Shown piece after piece: positions 8,674 through 21,800 of a stretch of 64,000 nucleotides of DNA. Every line of letters starts with the position of its first letter. Positions within the stretch are counted from its first letter, which is position 1. The position numbers and the translations under genes are program-made. The notes under the pieces were generated by a model. It saw only the letters and a list, made by a program, of their open reading frames with translations, did no database searches and was not told the origin of the DNA. The stretch is from NCBI RefSeq assembly GCF_047495875.1, contig NC_092479.1, positions 9,818,806 to 9,882,805 of the forward strand, given 5' to 3'. This DNA comes from Pithys albifrons albifrons (lineage: Eukaryota > Chordata > Aves > Passeriformes > Thamnophilidae).

Positions 8674-10351
8674 TTCGGGGACCTCTGGTGCCCGAGCTGT
8701 CGCCTCTTGGGAACCCCCATTGGAGACCCCTTGTGCCTGAAATGTCGTCCCTCTGCAACCCCCCTTGGGGACTCCCTGTTCCCTAAATATCGTCCCTTGG
8801 CAATCCCCCTTTGGGACCCCCGATGCAGAATATGTCGTCCCTTGGGCACCCCCCAGTGCCCAAAATGTCGTGCCTCGACAACTCCCGCGTCGGGACTCCC
8901 TAGGTGCCCAAAATGTCGATTGTCTCGGGAATCCCACTTTGGGCACACACGATGCCCGAAATGTCGTCCCTCGGGAATACCCCTTGGGGACCCCCGGCAC
9001 TGGAGGAGCCGCCCCTTGGCCAGCCCCATCTTGGGGACCCCGTCCCCGAGGAGCAGCCCCTCGGAAAGCCCCCACTTGGGGAACCCTGGCGATCGAGGCG
9101 CCGCCCCTCGTCCAATCCCTCTTTGGGGACCCCCGGCGCCCGAGCTGCCGCCCCTCGGCAAGCCCCTCTTGGGGAGACCCGGCGCCCGAGGCACCGCCCC
9201 TTTTCCAGCCCCCCCCTTGGGGACCCCGGGCGCCCCAGGCGCCGCCCCTCGGGCAGCCCCCTCTTGGGGACCCCCGGCGTCAGAGGTGTCGCCCCTCGGC
9301 AACCATCCTTTTGGGACTCCTGGTTCCCGAGGTGTCGTCCCTCAGCAACCCCCCTTGGGGACCCCCGGTGCCCAAAGTGTCGTCCCTCGGCAACCCCCCT
9401 TGGGGACCCCCGGTGCCCAAAGTGTCGTCCCTCGGAAACCCCCCTTGGGGACCCCCGGTGCCCAAAGTGTCGTCCCTCGGAAACCCCCCTTGCGGACCCC
9501 CGGTGCCCAAAGTGTCGTCCCTCGGAAACCCCCCTTGGGGACCCCCGGTGCCCAAAGTGTCGTCCCTCGGAAACCCCCCTTGGGGACCCCCGGTGCCCGA
9601 AATGTCGTCCGTCGGACAACCCCCTTGGGGACCCCCGGTGCCCAAAATGTCGTCCGTCGGGAATCCCCCTTGGGGACCCCCAGTTCCCGAAATGTCGTCC
9701 CTCGGCAACCCCCCCTTGGGGACCCCCGGTGCCCGAAATGTCGTCCCTCAGCAACCCCCCTTGGGGACCCCTGACGCAGAAAATGTCGTCCCTTGGCCCT
9801 CCCGCAGTGCCCAAAATGTCGTCCCTCGGCAACTCCCCCGTCGGGACCCCCTAGGTGCCTCAAATGTCGATTCTCTCGGGAACACCCCTTAGGGACCCCC
9901 GGCGCCCGAGGGGCCGACCCTCGGCAAGTCCCTACTTGGGGAACCCCGACGCCCCAGCTGCCGCCCCTCGGCAAGACCCCCTTGTGGAGCCCCGGCGCCC
10001 GAGGCACCGCCCCTTTGCCAGCCGCCCCTTGAGGACCTCGGGCGGCCGAGGCACCGCCCCTGGGCCAGCCCCCTCTTGGGAATCCCCGGCGCTTGAGGGG
10101 CCGCCCCTCGGCAAGCCCCGCCTTGGGGACGTCCGGCGCCCGAGGGCCGCCCCTCGGCCAGCCCCCCTTGGGGACGCCAGCGCATGAGGAGCCGCCCCTC
10201 GCCCAGCCCCTTTTTCTTGACCCTCCGGCGCCAGAGGGGCCGCCCCTCGCCCAGCTCCCACTTGGGGACCCCCGGCTCCCGAGACAACGCCCCTCGGCGA
10301 CACACCCTTGGGGACACCCGGCGCCAGAGGTGTCGCCCTTCGCAACCCCAG
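8674..10351 (+). repeat. 45-bp GC-rich minisatellite, block 2 (about 37 units)
   Basis: The same as block 1 over its full length, except for one extra C in the run at 9709-9715 (C7 against C6). This makes it 1678 bp instead of 1677. The single-base change shifts the open frames but nothing else, as expected for non-coding repeat. The internal layering is the same: a degenerate start, a GC-richer domain, an exact 45-bp core, and a second GC-richer domain that ends at 10351. Confidence 0.96.
9356..9761 (+). repeat. Homogeneous nine-unit core of the 45-bp family, block 2
   Basis: The counterpart of 1021-1425: eight units of exactly 45 bp and one of 46 bp owing to the extra C at 9709-9715. It carries the same minus-strand G-quadruplex pattern. 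Confidence 0.93.
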
Positions 10352-13300
10352 CTTTTCCCTGGGCACAAAGCTCGACAGTGCCTGCCACGTCCAGGTCTGG
10401 GAAAGTGCCATTTTTCAGCCCAGAATTCCGGACGGACGAAGATTGGTGCCAGGAAAAAAGGGCCAGGACAGAAAGCCATTGCTCCTTTTCTAGGGTCAAT
10501 AGGGCCCCATCATTGGCACCTGAGAGCCAAAGGCTGCCGCCTTTTCCCTGGGCGCAAAGCTCGACGGCGCGGGCCACGTTCAGGTCCGGGAAAGTGCCAT
10601 TTTTCAGCCCAGAATTCCAGATGGACGAAGATTGCTGCCAGGGAAAAAGTGCCAGGACAGAAAGCGATTGTTCCTTTTCTAGGGTCAATAGGGCCCCATC
10701 ATTGGCACCTGAGAGCCAAAGGCTGCCGCCTTTTCCCTGGGCGCAAAGCTCGACGGCGCGGGCCACGTGCAGGTCCGGGAAAGTGCCATTTTTCAGCCCA
10801 GAATTCCGGACGGACGAAGATTGCTGCCAGGAAAAAAGGGCCAGGACAGAAAGCGATTGCTCCTTTTCTAGGGTCAATAGGGCCCCATCATTGGCACCTG
10901 AGAGCCAAAGGCTGCCGCCTTTTTCCTGGGCGCAAAGCTCGACGGCGCGGGCCACGTTCAGGTCCGGGAAAGTGCCATTTTTCAGCCCAGAATTCCAGAT
11001 GGACGAAGATTCCTGCCAGGGAAAAAGTGCCAGGACAGAAAGCGATTGTTCCTTTTCTAGGGTCAATAGGGCCCCATCATTGGCACCTGAGAGCCAAAGG
11101 CTGCCGCCTTTTCCCTGGGCGCAAAGCTCGACGGCGCGGGCCACGTGCAGGTCCGGGAAAGTGCCATTTTTCAGCCCAGAATTCCGGACGGACGAAGATT
11201 CCTGCCAGGAAAAAAGGGCCAGGACAGAAAGCGATTGCTCCTTTTCTAGGGTCAATAGGGCCCCATCATTGGCACCTGAGAGCCAAAGGCTGCCGCCTTT
11301 TCCCTGGGCGCAAAGCTCGACGGCGCGGGCCACGTGCAGGTCCGGGAAAGTGCCATTTTTCGGCCCAGAATTCCGGACGGACGAAGATTCCTGCCAGGAA
11401 AAGAGGGCCAGGACAGAAAGCGATTGTTCCTTTTCTAGGGTCAATAGGGCCCCATCATTGGCACCGGAGAGCCAAAGGCTGCCGCCTTTTCCCTGGGCGC
11501 AAAGCTCGACGGCGCGGGCCACGTGCAGGTCTGGGAAAGTGCCATTTTTCAGCCCAGAATTCCGGACGGACGAAGATTCCTGCCAGGAAAAGAGTGCCAG
11601 GACAGAAAGCGATTGCTCCTTTTCTAGGGTCAATAGGGCCCCATCATTGGCACCTGAGAGCCAAAGGCTGCCGCCTTTTCCCTGGGCGCAAAGCTCGACG
11701 GCGCGGGCCACGTGCAGGTCCGGGAAAGTGCCATTTTTCAGCCCAGAATTCCGGACGGACGAAGATTGCTGCCAGGAAAAGAGAGCCAGGACAGAAAGTG
11801 ATTGCTCCTTTTCTAGGGTCAATAGGGCCCCATCATTGGCACCTGAGAGCCAAAGGCTGCCGCCTTTTCCCTGGGCGCAAAGCTCGACGGCGCGGGCCAC
11901 GTGCAGGTCCGGGAAAGTGCCATTTTTCAGCCCAGAATTCCGGACGGACGAAGATTGCTGCCAGGAAAAAAGGGCCAGGACAGAAAGCGATTGCTCCTTT
12001 TCTAGGGTCAATAGGGCCCCATCATTGGCACCTGAGAGCCAAAGGCTGCCGCCTTTTCCCTGGGCGCAAAGCTCGACGGCGCGGGCCACGTGCAGGTCCG
12101 GGAAAGTGCCATTTTTCAGCCCAGAATTCCGGACGGACGAAGATTGCTGCAAGGAAAAGAGTGCCAGGACAGAAAGCGATTGCTCCTTTTCTAGGGTCAA
12201 TAGGGCCCCATCATTGGCACCTGAGAGCCAAAGGCTGCCGCCTTTTCCCTGGGCGCAAAGCTCGACGGCGCGGGCCACGTGCAGGTCCGGGAAAGTGCCA
12301 TTTTTCAGCCCAGAATTCCGGACGGACGAAGATTGCTGCCAGGAAAAAAGGGCCAGGACAGAAAGCGATTGCTCCTTTTCTAGGGTCAATAGGGCCCCAT
12401 CATTGGCACCTGAGAGCCAAAGGCTGCCGCCTTTTCCCTGGGCGCAAAGCTCGACGGCGCAGGCCACGTGCAGGTCCGGGAAAGTGCCATTTTTCAGCCC
12501 AGAATTCCGGACGGACGAAGATTGCTGCCAGGAAAAAAGGGCCAGGACAGAAAGCGATTGCTCCTTTTCTAGGGTCAATAGGGCCCCATCATTGGCACCT
12601 GAGAGCCAAAGGCTGCCGCCTTTTCCCTGGGCGCAAAGCTCGACGGCGCGGGCCACGTGCAGGTCCGGGAAAGTGCCATTTTTCAGCCCAGAATTCCGGG
12701 TGGACGAAGATTGCTGCCAGGAAAAAAGGGCCAGGACAGAAAGCGATTGCTCCTTTTCTAGGGTCAATAGGGCCCCATCATTGGCACCTGAGAGCCAAAG
12801 GCTGCCGCCTTTTCCCTGGGCGCAAAGCTCGACGGCGCGGGCCACGTGCAGGTCCGGGAAAGTGCCATTTTTCAGCCCAGAATTCCGGACGGACGAAGAT
12901 TGCTGCCAGGAAAAAAGGGCCAGGACAGAAAGCGATTGCTCCTTTTCTAGGGTCAATAGGGCCCCATCATTGGCACCCGAGAGCCAAAGGCTGCCGCCTT
13001 TTCCCTGGGCGCAAAGCTCGACGGCGCGGGCCACGTGCAGGTCCGGGAAAGTGCCATTTTTCAGCCCAGAATTCCGGACGGACGAAGATTGCTGCCAGGA
13101 AAAAAGGGCCAGGACAGAAAGCGATTGCTCCTTTTCTAGGGTCAATAGGGCCCCATCATTGGCACCTGAGAGCCAAAGGCTGCCGCCTTTTCCCTGGGCG
13201 CAAAGCTCGACGGCGCGGGCCACGTGCAGGTCCGGGAAAGTGCCATTTTTCAGCCCAGAATTCTGGACGGACGAAGATTGCTGCCAGGAAAAAAGGGCCA

Positions 13301-15727
13301 GGACAGAAAGCGATTGCTCCTTTTCTAGGGTCAATAGGGCCCCATCATTGGCACCTGAGAGCCAAAGGCTGCCGCCTTTTCCCTGGGCGCAAAGCTCGAC
13401 GGCGCGGGCCACGTGCAGGTCCGGGAAAGTGCCATTTTTCAGCCCAGAATTCCGGACGGACGAAGATTGCTGCCAGGAAAAAAGGGCCAGGACTGAAAGC
13501 GATTGCTCCTTTTCTAGGGTCAATAGGGCCCCATCATTGGCACCTGAGAGCCAAAGGCTGCCGCCTTTTCCCTGGGCGCAAAGCTCGACGGCGCGTGCCA
13601 CGTGCAGGTCCGGGAAAGCGCCATTTTTCAGCCCAGAATTCCGGACGGACGAAGATTGCTGCCAGGAAAAAAGAGCCAGGACAGAAAGCGATTGCTCCTT
13701 TTCTAGGGTCAATAGGGCCCCATCATTGGCACCTGAGAGCCAAAGGCTGCCGCCTTTTCCCTGGGTGCAAAGCTCGACGGCGCGGGCCACGTGCAGGTCC
13801 GGGAAAGTGCCATTTTTCAGCCCAGAATTCCGGACGGACGAAGATTCCTGCCAGGAAAAGAGGGCCAGGACAGAAAGCGATTGCTCCTTTTCTAGGGTCA
13901 ATAGGGCCCCATCATTGGCACCTGAGAGCCAAAGGCTGCCGCCTTTTCCCTGGGCGCAAAGCTCGACGGCGCGGGCCACGTGCAGGTCCGGGAAAGTGCC
14001 ATTTTTCAGCCCAGAATTCCGGACGGATGAAGATTGCTGCCAGGAAAAAAGGGCCAGGACAGAAAGCCATTGCTCCTTTTCTAGGGTCAATAGGGCCCCA
14101 TCATTGGCACCTGAGAGCCAAAGGCTGCCGCCTTTTCCCTGGGCGCAAAGCTCGACGGCGCGGGCCACGTGCAGGTCTGGGAAAGTGCCATTTTTCAGCC
14201 CAGAATTCCGGACGGACGAAGATTCCTGCCAGGAAAAGAGTGCCAGGACAGAAAGCGATTGCTCCTTTTCTAGGGTCAATAGGGCCCCATCATTGGCACC
14301 TGAGAGCCAAAGGCTGCCGCCTTTTCCCTGGGCGCAAAGCTCGACGGCGCGGGCCACGTGCAGGTCCGGGAAAGTGCCATTTTTCAGCCCAGAATTCCGG
14401 ACGGACGAAGATTGCTGCCAGGAAAAGAGAGCCAGGACAGAAAGTGATTGCTCCTTTTCTAGGGTCAATAGGGCCCCATCATTGGCACCTGAGAGCCAAA
14501 GGCTGCCGCCTTTTCCCTGGGCGCAAAGCTCGACGGCGCGGGCCACGTGCAGGTCCGGGAAAGTGCCATTTTTCAGCCCAGAATTCCGGACGGACGAAGA
14601 TTCCTGCCAGGAAAAGAGGGCCAGGACAGAAAGCGATTGCTCCTTTTCTAGGGTCAATAGGGCCCCATCATTGGCACCTGAGAGCCAAAGGCTGCCGCCT
14701 TTTCCCTGGGCGCAAAGCTCGACGGCGCGGGCCACGTGCAGGTCCGGGAAAGTGCCATTTTTCAGCCCAGAATTCCGGACGGACGAAGATTGCTGCCAGG
14801 AAAAAAGGGCCAGGACAGAAAGCGATTGCTCCTTTTCTAGGGTCAATAGGGCCCCATCATTGGCACCTGAGAGCCAAAGGCTGCCGCCTTTTCCCTGGGC
14901 GCAAAGCTCGACGGCGCGGGCCACGTGCAGGTCCGGGAAAGTGCCATTTTTCAGCCCAGAATCCCGGACGGACGAAGATTCCTGCCAGGAAAAAAGGACA
15001 AGGACAGAAAGCGATTGCTCCTTTTCTAGGGTCAATAGGGCCCCATCATTGGCACCTGAGAGCCAAAGGCTGCCGCCTTTTCCCTGGGCGCAAAGCTCGA
15101 CGGCGCGGGCCACGTGCAGGTCCGGGAAAGTGCCATTTTTCAGCCCAGAATTCCGGACGGACGAAGATTCCTGCCAGGAAAAAAGGGCCAGGACAGAAAG
15201 CGATTGCTCCTTTTCTAGGGTCAATAGGGCCCCATCATTGGCACCTGAGAGCCAAAGGCTGCCGCCTTTTCCCTGGGCGCAAAGCTCGACGGCGCGGGCC
15301 ACGTGCAGGTCCGGGAAAGTGTCATTTTTCGGCCCAGAATTCCGGACGGACGAAGATTGCTGCCAGGAAAAAAGGGCCAGGACAGAAAGCGATTGCTCCT
15401 TTTCTAGGGTCAATAGGGCCCCATCATTGGCACCTGAGAGCCAAAGGCTGCCGCCGTTTCCCTGGGTGCAAAGCTCGACGACGCGGGCCACGTGCAGGTC
15501 CGGGAAAGTGCCATTTTTCAGCCCAGAAGTCCGGACGGACGAAGATTGCTGCCAGGAAAAAAGGGCCAGGACAGAAAGCGATTGCTCCTTTTCTAGGGTC
15601 AATAGGGCCCCATCATTGGCACCTGAGAGCCAAAGGCTGCCGCCTTTTCCCTGGGCGCAAAGCTCGACGGCGCGGGCCACGTGCAGGTCCGGGAAAGTGC
15701 CATTTTTCAGCCCAGAATTCCGGACGG

Positions 15728-15914
15728 ACGAAGATTGCTGCCAGGAAAAAGGGCCAGGACAGAAAGCGATTGCTCCTTTTCTAGGGTCAATAGGGCCCAT
15801 CATTGGCACCTGAGAGCCAAAGGCTGCCGCCTTTTCCCTGGGCGCAAAGCTCGACGGCGCGGGCCACGTGCAGGTCCAGGAAAGTGTCATTTTTCAGCCC
15901 AGAATTCCGGACGG
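15728..15914 (+). repeat. Shortened 187-bp monomer with two single-base losses
   Basis: Two one-base deletions lie 50 bp apart in one monomer: an A-run of five instead of six at 15746-15750, and CCC instead of CCCC at 15796-15798. Spacing of flanking markers confirms this. The variant GTTTCCCTGGGTG at 15454 and 21311 lies 5857 bp apart, which is 31 monomers minus 2 bp. Both lie in homopolymers, so base-calling error is possible. Confidence 0.85.
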
Positions 15915-16439
15915 ACGAAGATTCCTGCCAGGAAAAAAGGGCCAGGACAGAAAGCGATTGCTCCTTTTCTAGGGTCAATAGGGCCCCATCATTGGCACCT
16001 GAGAGCCAAAGGCTGCCGCCTTTTCCCTGGGCGTAAAGCTCGACGGCGCGGGCCACGTGCAGGTCCGGGAAAGTGCCATTTTTCAGCCCAGAATTCCGGA
16101 CGGACGAAGATTGCTGCCAGGAAAAAAGAGCCAGGACAGAATGCCATTGCTCCTTTTCTAGGGTCAATAGGGCCCCATCATTGGCACCTGAGAGCCAAAG
16201 GCTGCCGCCTTTTCCCTGGGCGCAAAGCTCGACGGCGCGGGCCACGTGCAGGTCCGGGAAAGTGCCATTTTTCAGCCCAGAATTCCGGACGGACGAAGAT
16301 TGCTGCCAGGAAAAAAGGGCCAGGACAGAAAGCGATTGCTCCTTTTCTAGGGTCAATAGGGCCCCATCATTGGCACCTGAGAGCCAAAGGCTGCCGCCTT
16401 TTCCCTGGGCGCAAAGCTCGACGGCGCGGGCCACGTGCA

Positions 16440-18800
16440 GGTCCGGGAAAGTGCCATTTTTCGGCCCAGAATTCCGGACGGACGAAGATTCCTGCCAGGA
16501 AAAAAGGGCCAGGACAGAAAGCGATTGCTCCTTTTCCAGAGTCAATAGGGCCCCATCATTGGCACCTGAGAGCCAAAGGCTGCCGCCTTTTCCCTGGGCG
16601 CAAAGCTCGACGGCGCGGGCCACGTGCAGGTCCGGGAAAGTGCCATTTTTCGGCCCAGAATTCCGGACGGATGAAGATTCCTGCCAGGAAAAGAGGGCCA
16701 GGACAGAAAGCGATTGCTCCTTTTCTAGGGTCAATAGGGCCCCATCATTGGCACCTGAGAGCCAAAGGCTGCCGCCTTTTCCCTGGGCGCAAAGCTCGAC
16801 GGCGCGGGCCACGTGCAGGTCCGGGAAAGTGCCATTTTTCAGCCCAGAATTCCGGACGGACGAAGATTGCTGCCAGGAAAAAAGGGCCAGGACAGAAAGC
16901 GATTGCTCCTTTTCTAGGGTCAATAGGGCCCCATCATTGGCACCTGAGAGCCAAAGGCTGCCGCCTTTTCCCTGGGCGCAAAGCTCGACGGCGCGGGCCA
17001 CGTGCATGTCCGGGAAAGTGCCATTTTTCAGCCCAGAATTCCGGACGGACGAAGATTGCTGCCAGGAAAAAAGGGCCAGGACAGAAAGCGATTGCTCCTT
17101 TTCTAGGGTCAATAGGGCCCCATCATTGGCACCTGAGAGCCAAAGGCTGCCGCCTTTTCCCTGGGCGCAAAGCTCGACGGCGCGGGCCACGTGCAGGTCC
17201 GGGAAAGTGCCATTTTTCAGCCCAGAATCCCGGACGGACGAAGATTCCTGCCAGGAAAAAAGGGCCAGGACAGAAAGCGATTGCTCCTTTTCTAGGGTCA
17301 ATAGGGCCCCATCATTGGCACCTGAGAGCCAAAGGCTGCCGCCTTTTCCCTGGGCGCAAAGCTCGACGGCGCGGGCCACGTGCAGGTCCGGGAAAGTGCC
17401 ATTTTTCAGCCCAGAATTCCGGACGGACGAAGATTCCTGCCAGGAAAAGAGTGCCAGGACAGAAAGAGATTGCTCCTTTTCTAGGGTCAATAGGGCCCCA
17501 TCATTGGCACCTGAGAGCCAAAGGCTGCCGCCTTTTCCCTGGGCGCAAAGCTCGACGGCGCGGGCCACGTGCAGGTCCGGGAAAGTGCCATTTTTCAGCC
17601 CAGAATTCCGGACGGACGAAGATTGCTGCCAGGAAAAAAGAGCCAGGACAGAATGCCATTGCTCCTTTTCTAGGGTCAATAGGGCCCCATCATTGGCACC
17701 TGAGAGCCAAAGGCTGCCGCCTTTTCCCTGGGCGCAAAGCTCGACGGCGCGGGCCACGTGCAGGTCCGGGAAAGTGCCATTTTTCAGCCCAGAATTCCGG
17801 ACGGACGAAGATTGCTGCCAGGAAAAGAGAGCCAGGACGGAAAGCGATTGCTCCTTTTCTAGGGTCAATAGGGCCCCATCATTGGCACCTGAGAGCCAAA
17901 GGCTGCCGCCTTTTCCCTGGGCGCAAAGCTCGACGGCGCGGGCCACGTGCAGGTCCGGGAAAGTGCCATTTTTCAGCCCAGAATTCCGGACGGACGAAGA
18001 TTCCTGCCAGGAAAAGAGAGCCAGGACAGAAAGCGATTGCTCCTTTTCTAGAGTCAATAGGGCCCCATCATTGGCACCTGAGAGCCAAAGGCTGCCGCCT
18101 TTTCCCTGGGCGCAAAGCTCGACGGCGCGGGCCACGTGCAGGTCCGGGAAAGTGCCATTTTTCAGCCCAGAATTCCGGACGGACGAAGATTGCTGCCAGG
18201 AAAAAAGGGCCAGGACAGAAAGCGATTGCTCCTTTTCTAGGGTCAATAGGGCCCCATCATTGGCACCTGAGAGCCAAAGGCTGCCGCCTTTTCCCTGGGC
18301 GCAAAGCTCGACGGCGCGGGCCACGTGCAGGTCCGGGAAAGTGCCATTTTTCAGCCCAGAATTCCGGACGGACGAAGATTGCTGCCAGGAAAAAAGGGCC
18401 AGGACAGAAAGCGATTGCTCCTTTTCTAGGGTCAATAGGGCCCCATCATTGGCACCTGAGAGCCAAAGGCTGCCGCCTTTTCCCTGGGCGCAAAGCTCGA
18501 CGGCGCGGGCCACGTGCAGGTCCGGGAAAGTGCCATTTTTCAGCCCAGAATTCCGGACGGACGAAGATTGCTGCCAGGAAAAGAGAGCCAGGACAGAAAG
18601 CGATTGCTCCTTTTCTAGGGTCAATAGGGCCCCATCATTGGCACCTGAGAGCCAAAGGCTGCCGCCTTTTCCCTGGGCGCAAAGCTCGACGGCGCGGGCC
18701 ACGTGCAGGTCCGGGAAAGTGCCATTTTTCAGCCCAGAATTCCGGACGGACGAAGATTGCTGCCAGGAAAAAAGGGCCAGGACAGAAAGCGATTGCTCCT
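16440..18800 (+). repeat. Higher-order repeat segment related to 21.7-24.1 kb (28-monomer offset)
   Basis: Rare variants recur at an exact 28-monomer (5292-bp) offset. The CCAGAGTC form is at 16539 and 21831, and the CTAGAGTC form is at 18050 and 23342. The order of monomer types between them also matches. A third CCAGAGTC at 42620 is 110 monomers minus 1 bp from the second. Edges are approximate, judged from where the variant order stops agreeing. Confidence 0.7.
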
Positions 18801-21800
18801 TTTCTAGGGTCAATAGGGCCCCATCATTGGCACCTGAGAGCCAAAGGCTGCCGCCTTTTCCCTGGGCGCAAAGCTCGACGGCGCGGGCCACGTGCAGGTC
18901 CGGGAAAGTGCCATTTTTCGGCCCAGAATTCCGGACGGACGAAGATTGCTGCCAGGAAAAAGGGGCCAGGACAGAAAGCCATTGCTCCTTTTCTAGGGTC
19001 AATAGGGCCCCATCATTGGCACCTGAGAGCCAAAGGCTGCCGCCTTTTCCCTGGGCGCAAAGCTCGACGGCGCGGGCCACGTGCAGGTCCGGGAAAGTGC
19101 CATTTTTCGGCCTAGAATTCCGGACGGACGAAGATTCCTGCCAGGAAAAAAGGGCCAGGACAGAAAGCGATTGCTCCTTTTCTAGGGTCAATAGGGCCCC
19201 ATCATTGGCACCTGAGAGCCAAAGGCTGCCGCCTTTTCCCTGGGCGCAAAGCTCGACGGCGCGGGCCACGTGCAGGTCCGGGAAAGTGTCATTTTTCAGC
19301 CTAGAATTCCGGACGGACGAAGATTGCTGCCAGGAAAAAAGGGCCAGGACAGAAAGCGATTGCTCCTTTTCTAGGGTCAATAGGGCCCCATCATTGGCAC
19401 CTGAGAGCCAAAGGCTGCCGCCTTTTCCCTGGGCGCAAAGCTCGACGGCGCGGGCCACGTGCAGGTCCGGGAAAGTGCCATTTTTCAGCCCAGAATTCCG
19501 GACGGACGAAGATTCCTGCCAGGAAAAGAGGGCCAGGACAGAAAGCGATTGCTCCTTTTCTAGGGTCAATAGGGCCCCATCATTGGCACCTGAGAGCCAA
19601 AGGCTGCCGCCTTTTCCCTGGGCGCAAAGCTCGACGGCGCGGGCCACGTGCAGGTCCGGGAAAGTGCCATTTTTCAGCCCAGAATTCCGGACGGACGAAG
19701 ATTCCTGCCAGGAAAAAAGGGCCAGGACAGAAAGCGATTGCTCCTTTTCTAGGGTCAATAGGGCCCCATCATTGGCACCTGAGAGCCAAAGGCTGCCGCC
19801 TTTTCCCTGGGCGCAAAGCTCGACGGCGCGGGCCAGGTGCAGGTCCGGGAAAGTGCCATTTTTCAGCCCAGAATTCCGGACGGACGAAGATTCCTGCCAG
19901 GAAAAAAGGGCCAGGACAGAAAGCGATTGCTCCTTTTCTAGGGTCAATAGGGCCCCATCATTGGCACCTGAGAGCCAAAGGCTGCCGCCTTTTCCCTGGG
20001 CGCAAAGCTCGACGGCGCGGGCCACGTGCAGGTCCGGGAAAGTGCCATTTTTCAGCCCAGAATTCCGGACGGACGAAGATTGCTGCCAGGAAAAAAGGGC
20101 CAGGACAGAAAGCGATTGCTCCTTTTCTAGGGTCAATAGGGCCCCATCATTGGCACCTGAGAGCCAAAGGCTGCCGCCTTTTCCCTGGGCGCAAAGGTCG
20201 ACGGCGCGGGCCACGTGCAGGTCCGGGAAAGTGCCATTTTTCGGCCCAGAATTCCGGACGGACGAAGATTGCTGCCAGGAAAAAGGGGCCAGGACAGAAA
20301 GCGATTGCTCCTTTTCTAGGGTCAATAGGGCCCCATCATTGGCACCTGAGAGCCAAAGGCTGCCGCCTTTTCCCTGGGCGCAAAGCTCGATGGCGCGGGC
20401 CACGTGCAGGTCCGGGAAAGTGCCATTTTTCAGCCCAGAATTCCGGACGGACGAAGATTCCTGCCAGGAAAAAAGGGCCAGGACAGAAAGCGATTGCTCC
20501 TTTTCTAAGGTCAATAGGGCCCCATCATTGGCACCTGAGAGCCAAAGGCTGCCGCCTTTTCCGTGGGCGCAAAGCTCGACGGCGCGGGCCACGTGCAGGT
20601 CCGGGAAAGTGCCATTTTTCAGCCCAGAATTCCGGACGGACGAAGATTGCTGCCAGGAAAAAAGGGCCAGGACAGAAAGCGATTGCTCCTTTTCTAGGGT
20701 CAATAGGGCCCCATCATTGGCACCTGAGAGCCAAAGGCTGCCGCCTTTTCCCTGGGCGCAAAGCTCGACGGCGCAGGCCACGTGCAGGTCCGGGAAAGTG
20801 CCATTTTTCAGCCCAGAATTCCGGACGGACGAAGATTGCTGCCAGGAAAAAAGGGCCAGGAACGAAAGCGATTGCTCCTTTTCTAGGGTCAATAGGGCCC
20901 CATCATTGGCACCTGAGAGCCAAAGGCTGCCGCCTTTTCCCTGGGCGCAAAGCTCGACGGCGCGGGCCACGTGCAGGTCCGGGAAAGTGCCATTTTTCAG
21001 CCCAGAATTCCGGACGGACGAAGATTGCTGCCAGGAAAAAAGGGCCAGGACAGAAAGCGATTGCTCCTTTTCTAGGGTCAATAGGGCCCCATCATTGGCA
21101 CCTGAGAGCCAAAGGCTGCCGCCTTTTCCCTGGGCGCAAAGCTCGACGGCGCGGGCCACGTGCAGGTCCGGGAAAGTGTCATTTTTCGGCCCAGAATTCC
21201 GGACGGACGTAGATTGCTGCCAGGAAAAAAGGGCCAGGACAGAAAGCGATTGCTCCTTTTCTAGGGTCAATAGGGCCCCATCATTGGCACCTGAGAGCCA
21301 AAGGCTGCCGCCGTTTCCCTGGGTGCAAAGCTCGACGACGCGGGCCACGTGCAGGTCCGGGAAAGTGCCATTTTTCAGCCCAGAAGTCCGGACGGACGAA
21401 GATTGCTGCCAGGAAAAAAGGGCCAGGACAGAAAGCGATTGCTCCTTTTCTAGGGTCAATAGGGCCCCATCATTGGCACCTGAGAGCCAAAGGCTGCCGC
21501 CTTTTCCCTGGGCGCAAAGCTCGACGGCGCGGGCCACGTGCAGGTCCGGGAAAGTGCCATTTTTCAGCCCAGAATTCCGGACGGACGAAGATTGCTGCCA
21601 GGAATAAAGGGCCAGGACAGAAAGCGATTGCTCCTTTTCTAGGGTCAATAGGGCCCCATCATTGGCACCTGAGAGCCAAAGGCTGCCGCCTTTTCCCTGG
21701 GCGCAAAGCTCGACGGCGCGGGCCACGTGCAGGTCCGGGAAAGTGCCATTTTTCGGCCCAGAATTCCGGACGGACGAAGATTCCTGCCAGGAAAAAAGGG

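Larger units (their letters stand above)
8336..11726 (+). repeat. Segmental duplication, copy 2
   Basis: Partner of positions 1-3390. It has the same junctions, the same block content and the same order of edge-variant monomers. The only block difference I see is C7 instead of C6 at 9709-9715. The near identity over 3.39 kb, in a repeat that otherwise varies by several bases per monomer, shows a recent copying event by unequal exchange or similar. The interval between copies holds 35 monomers. Confidence 0.9.

Noticed and set aside
8674..10351. 45-bp blocks as inserted transposable elements with target-site duplication
   Set aside because: There are no terminal inverted repeats, coding remnants or poly-A. 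The repeated monomer segment on both sides is diverged on one side and explained by array-edge decay.
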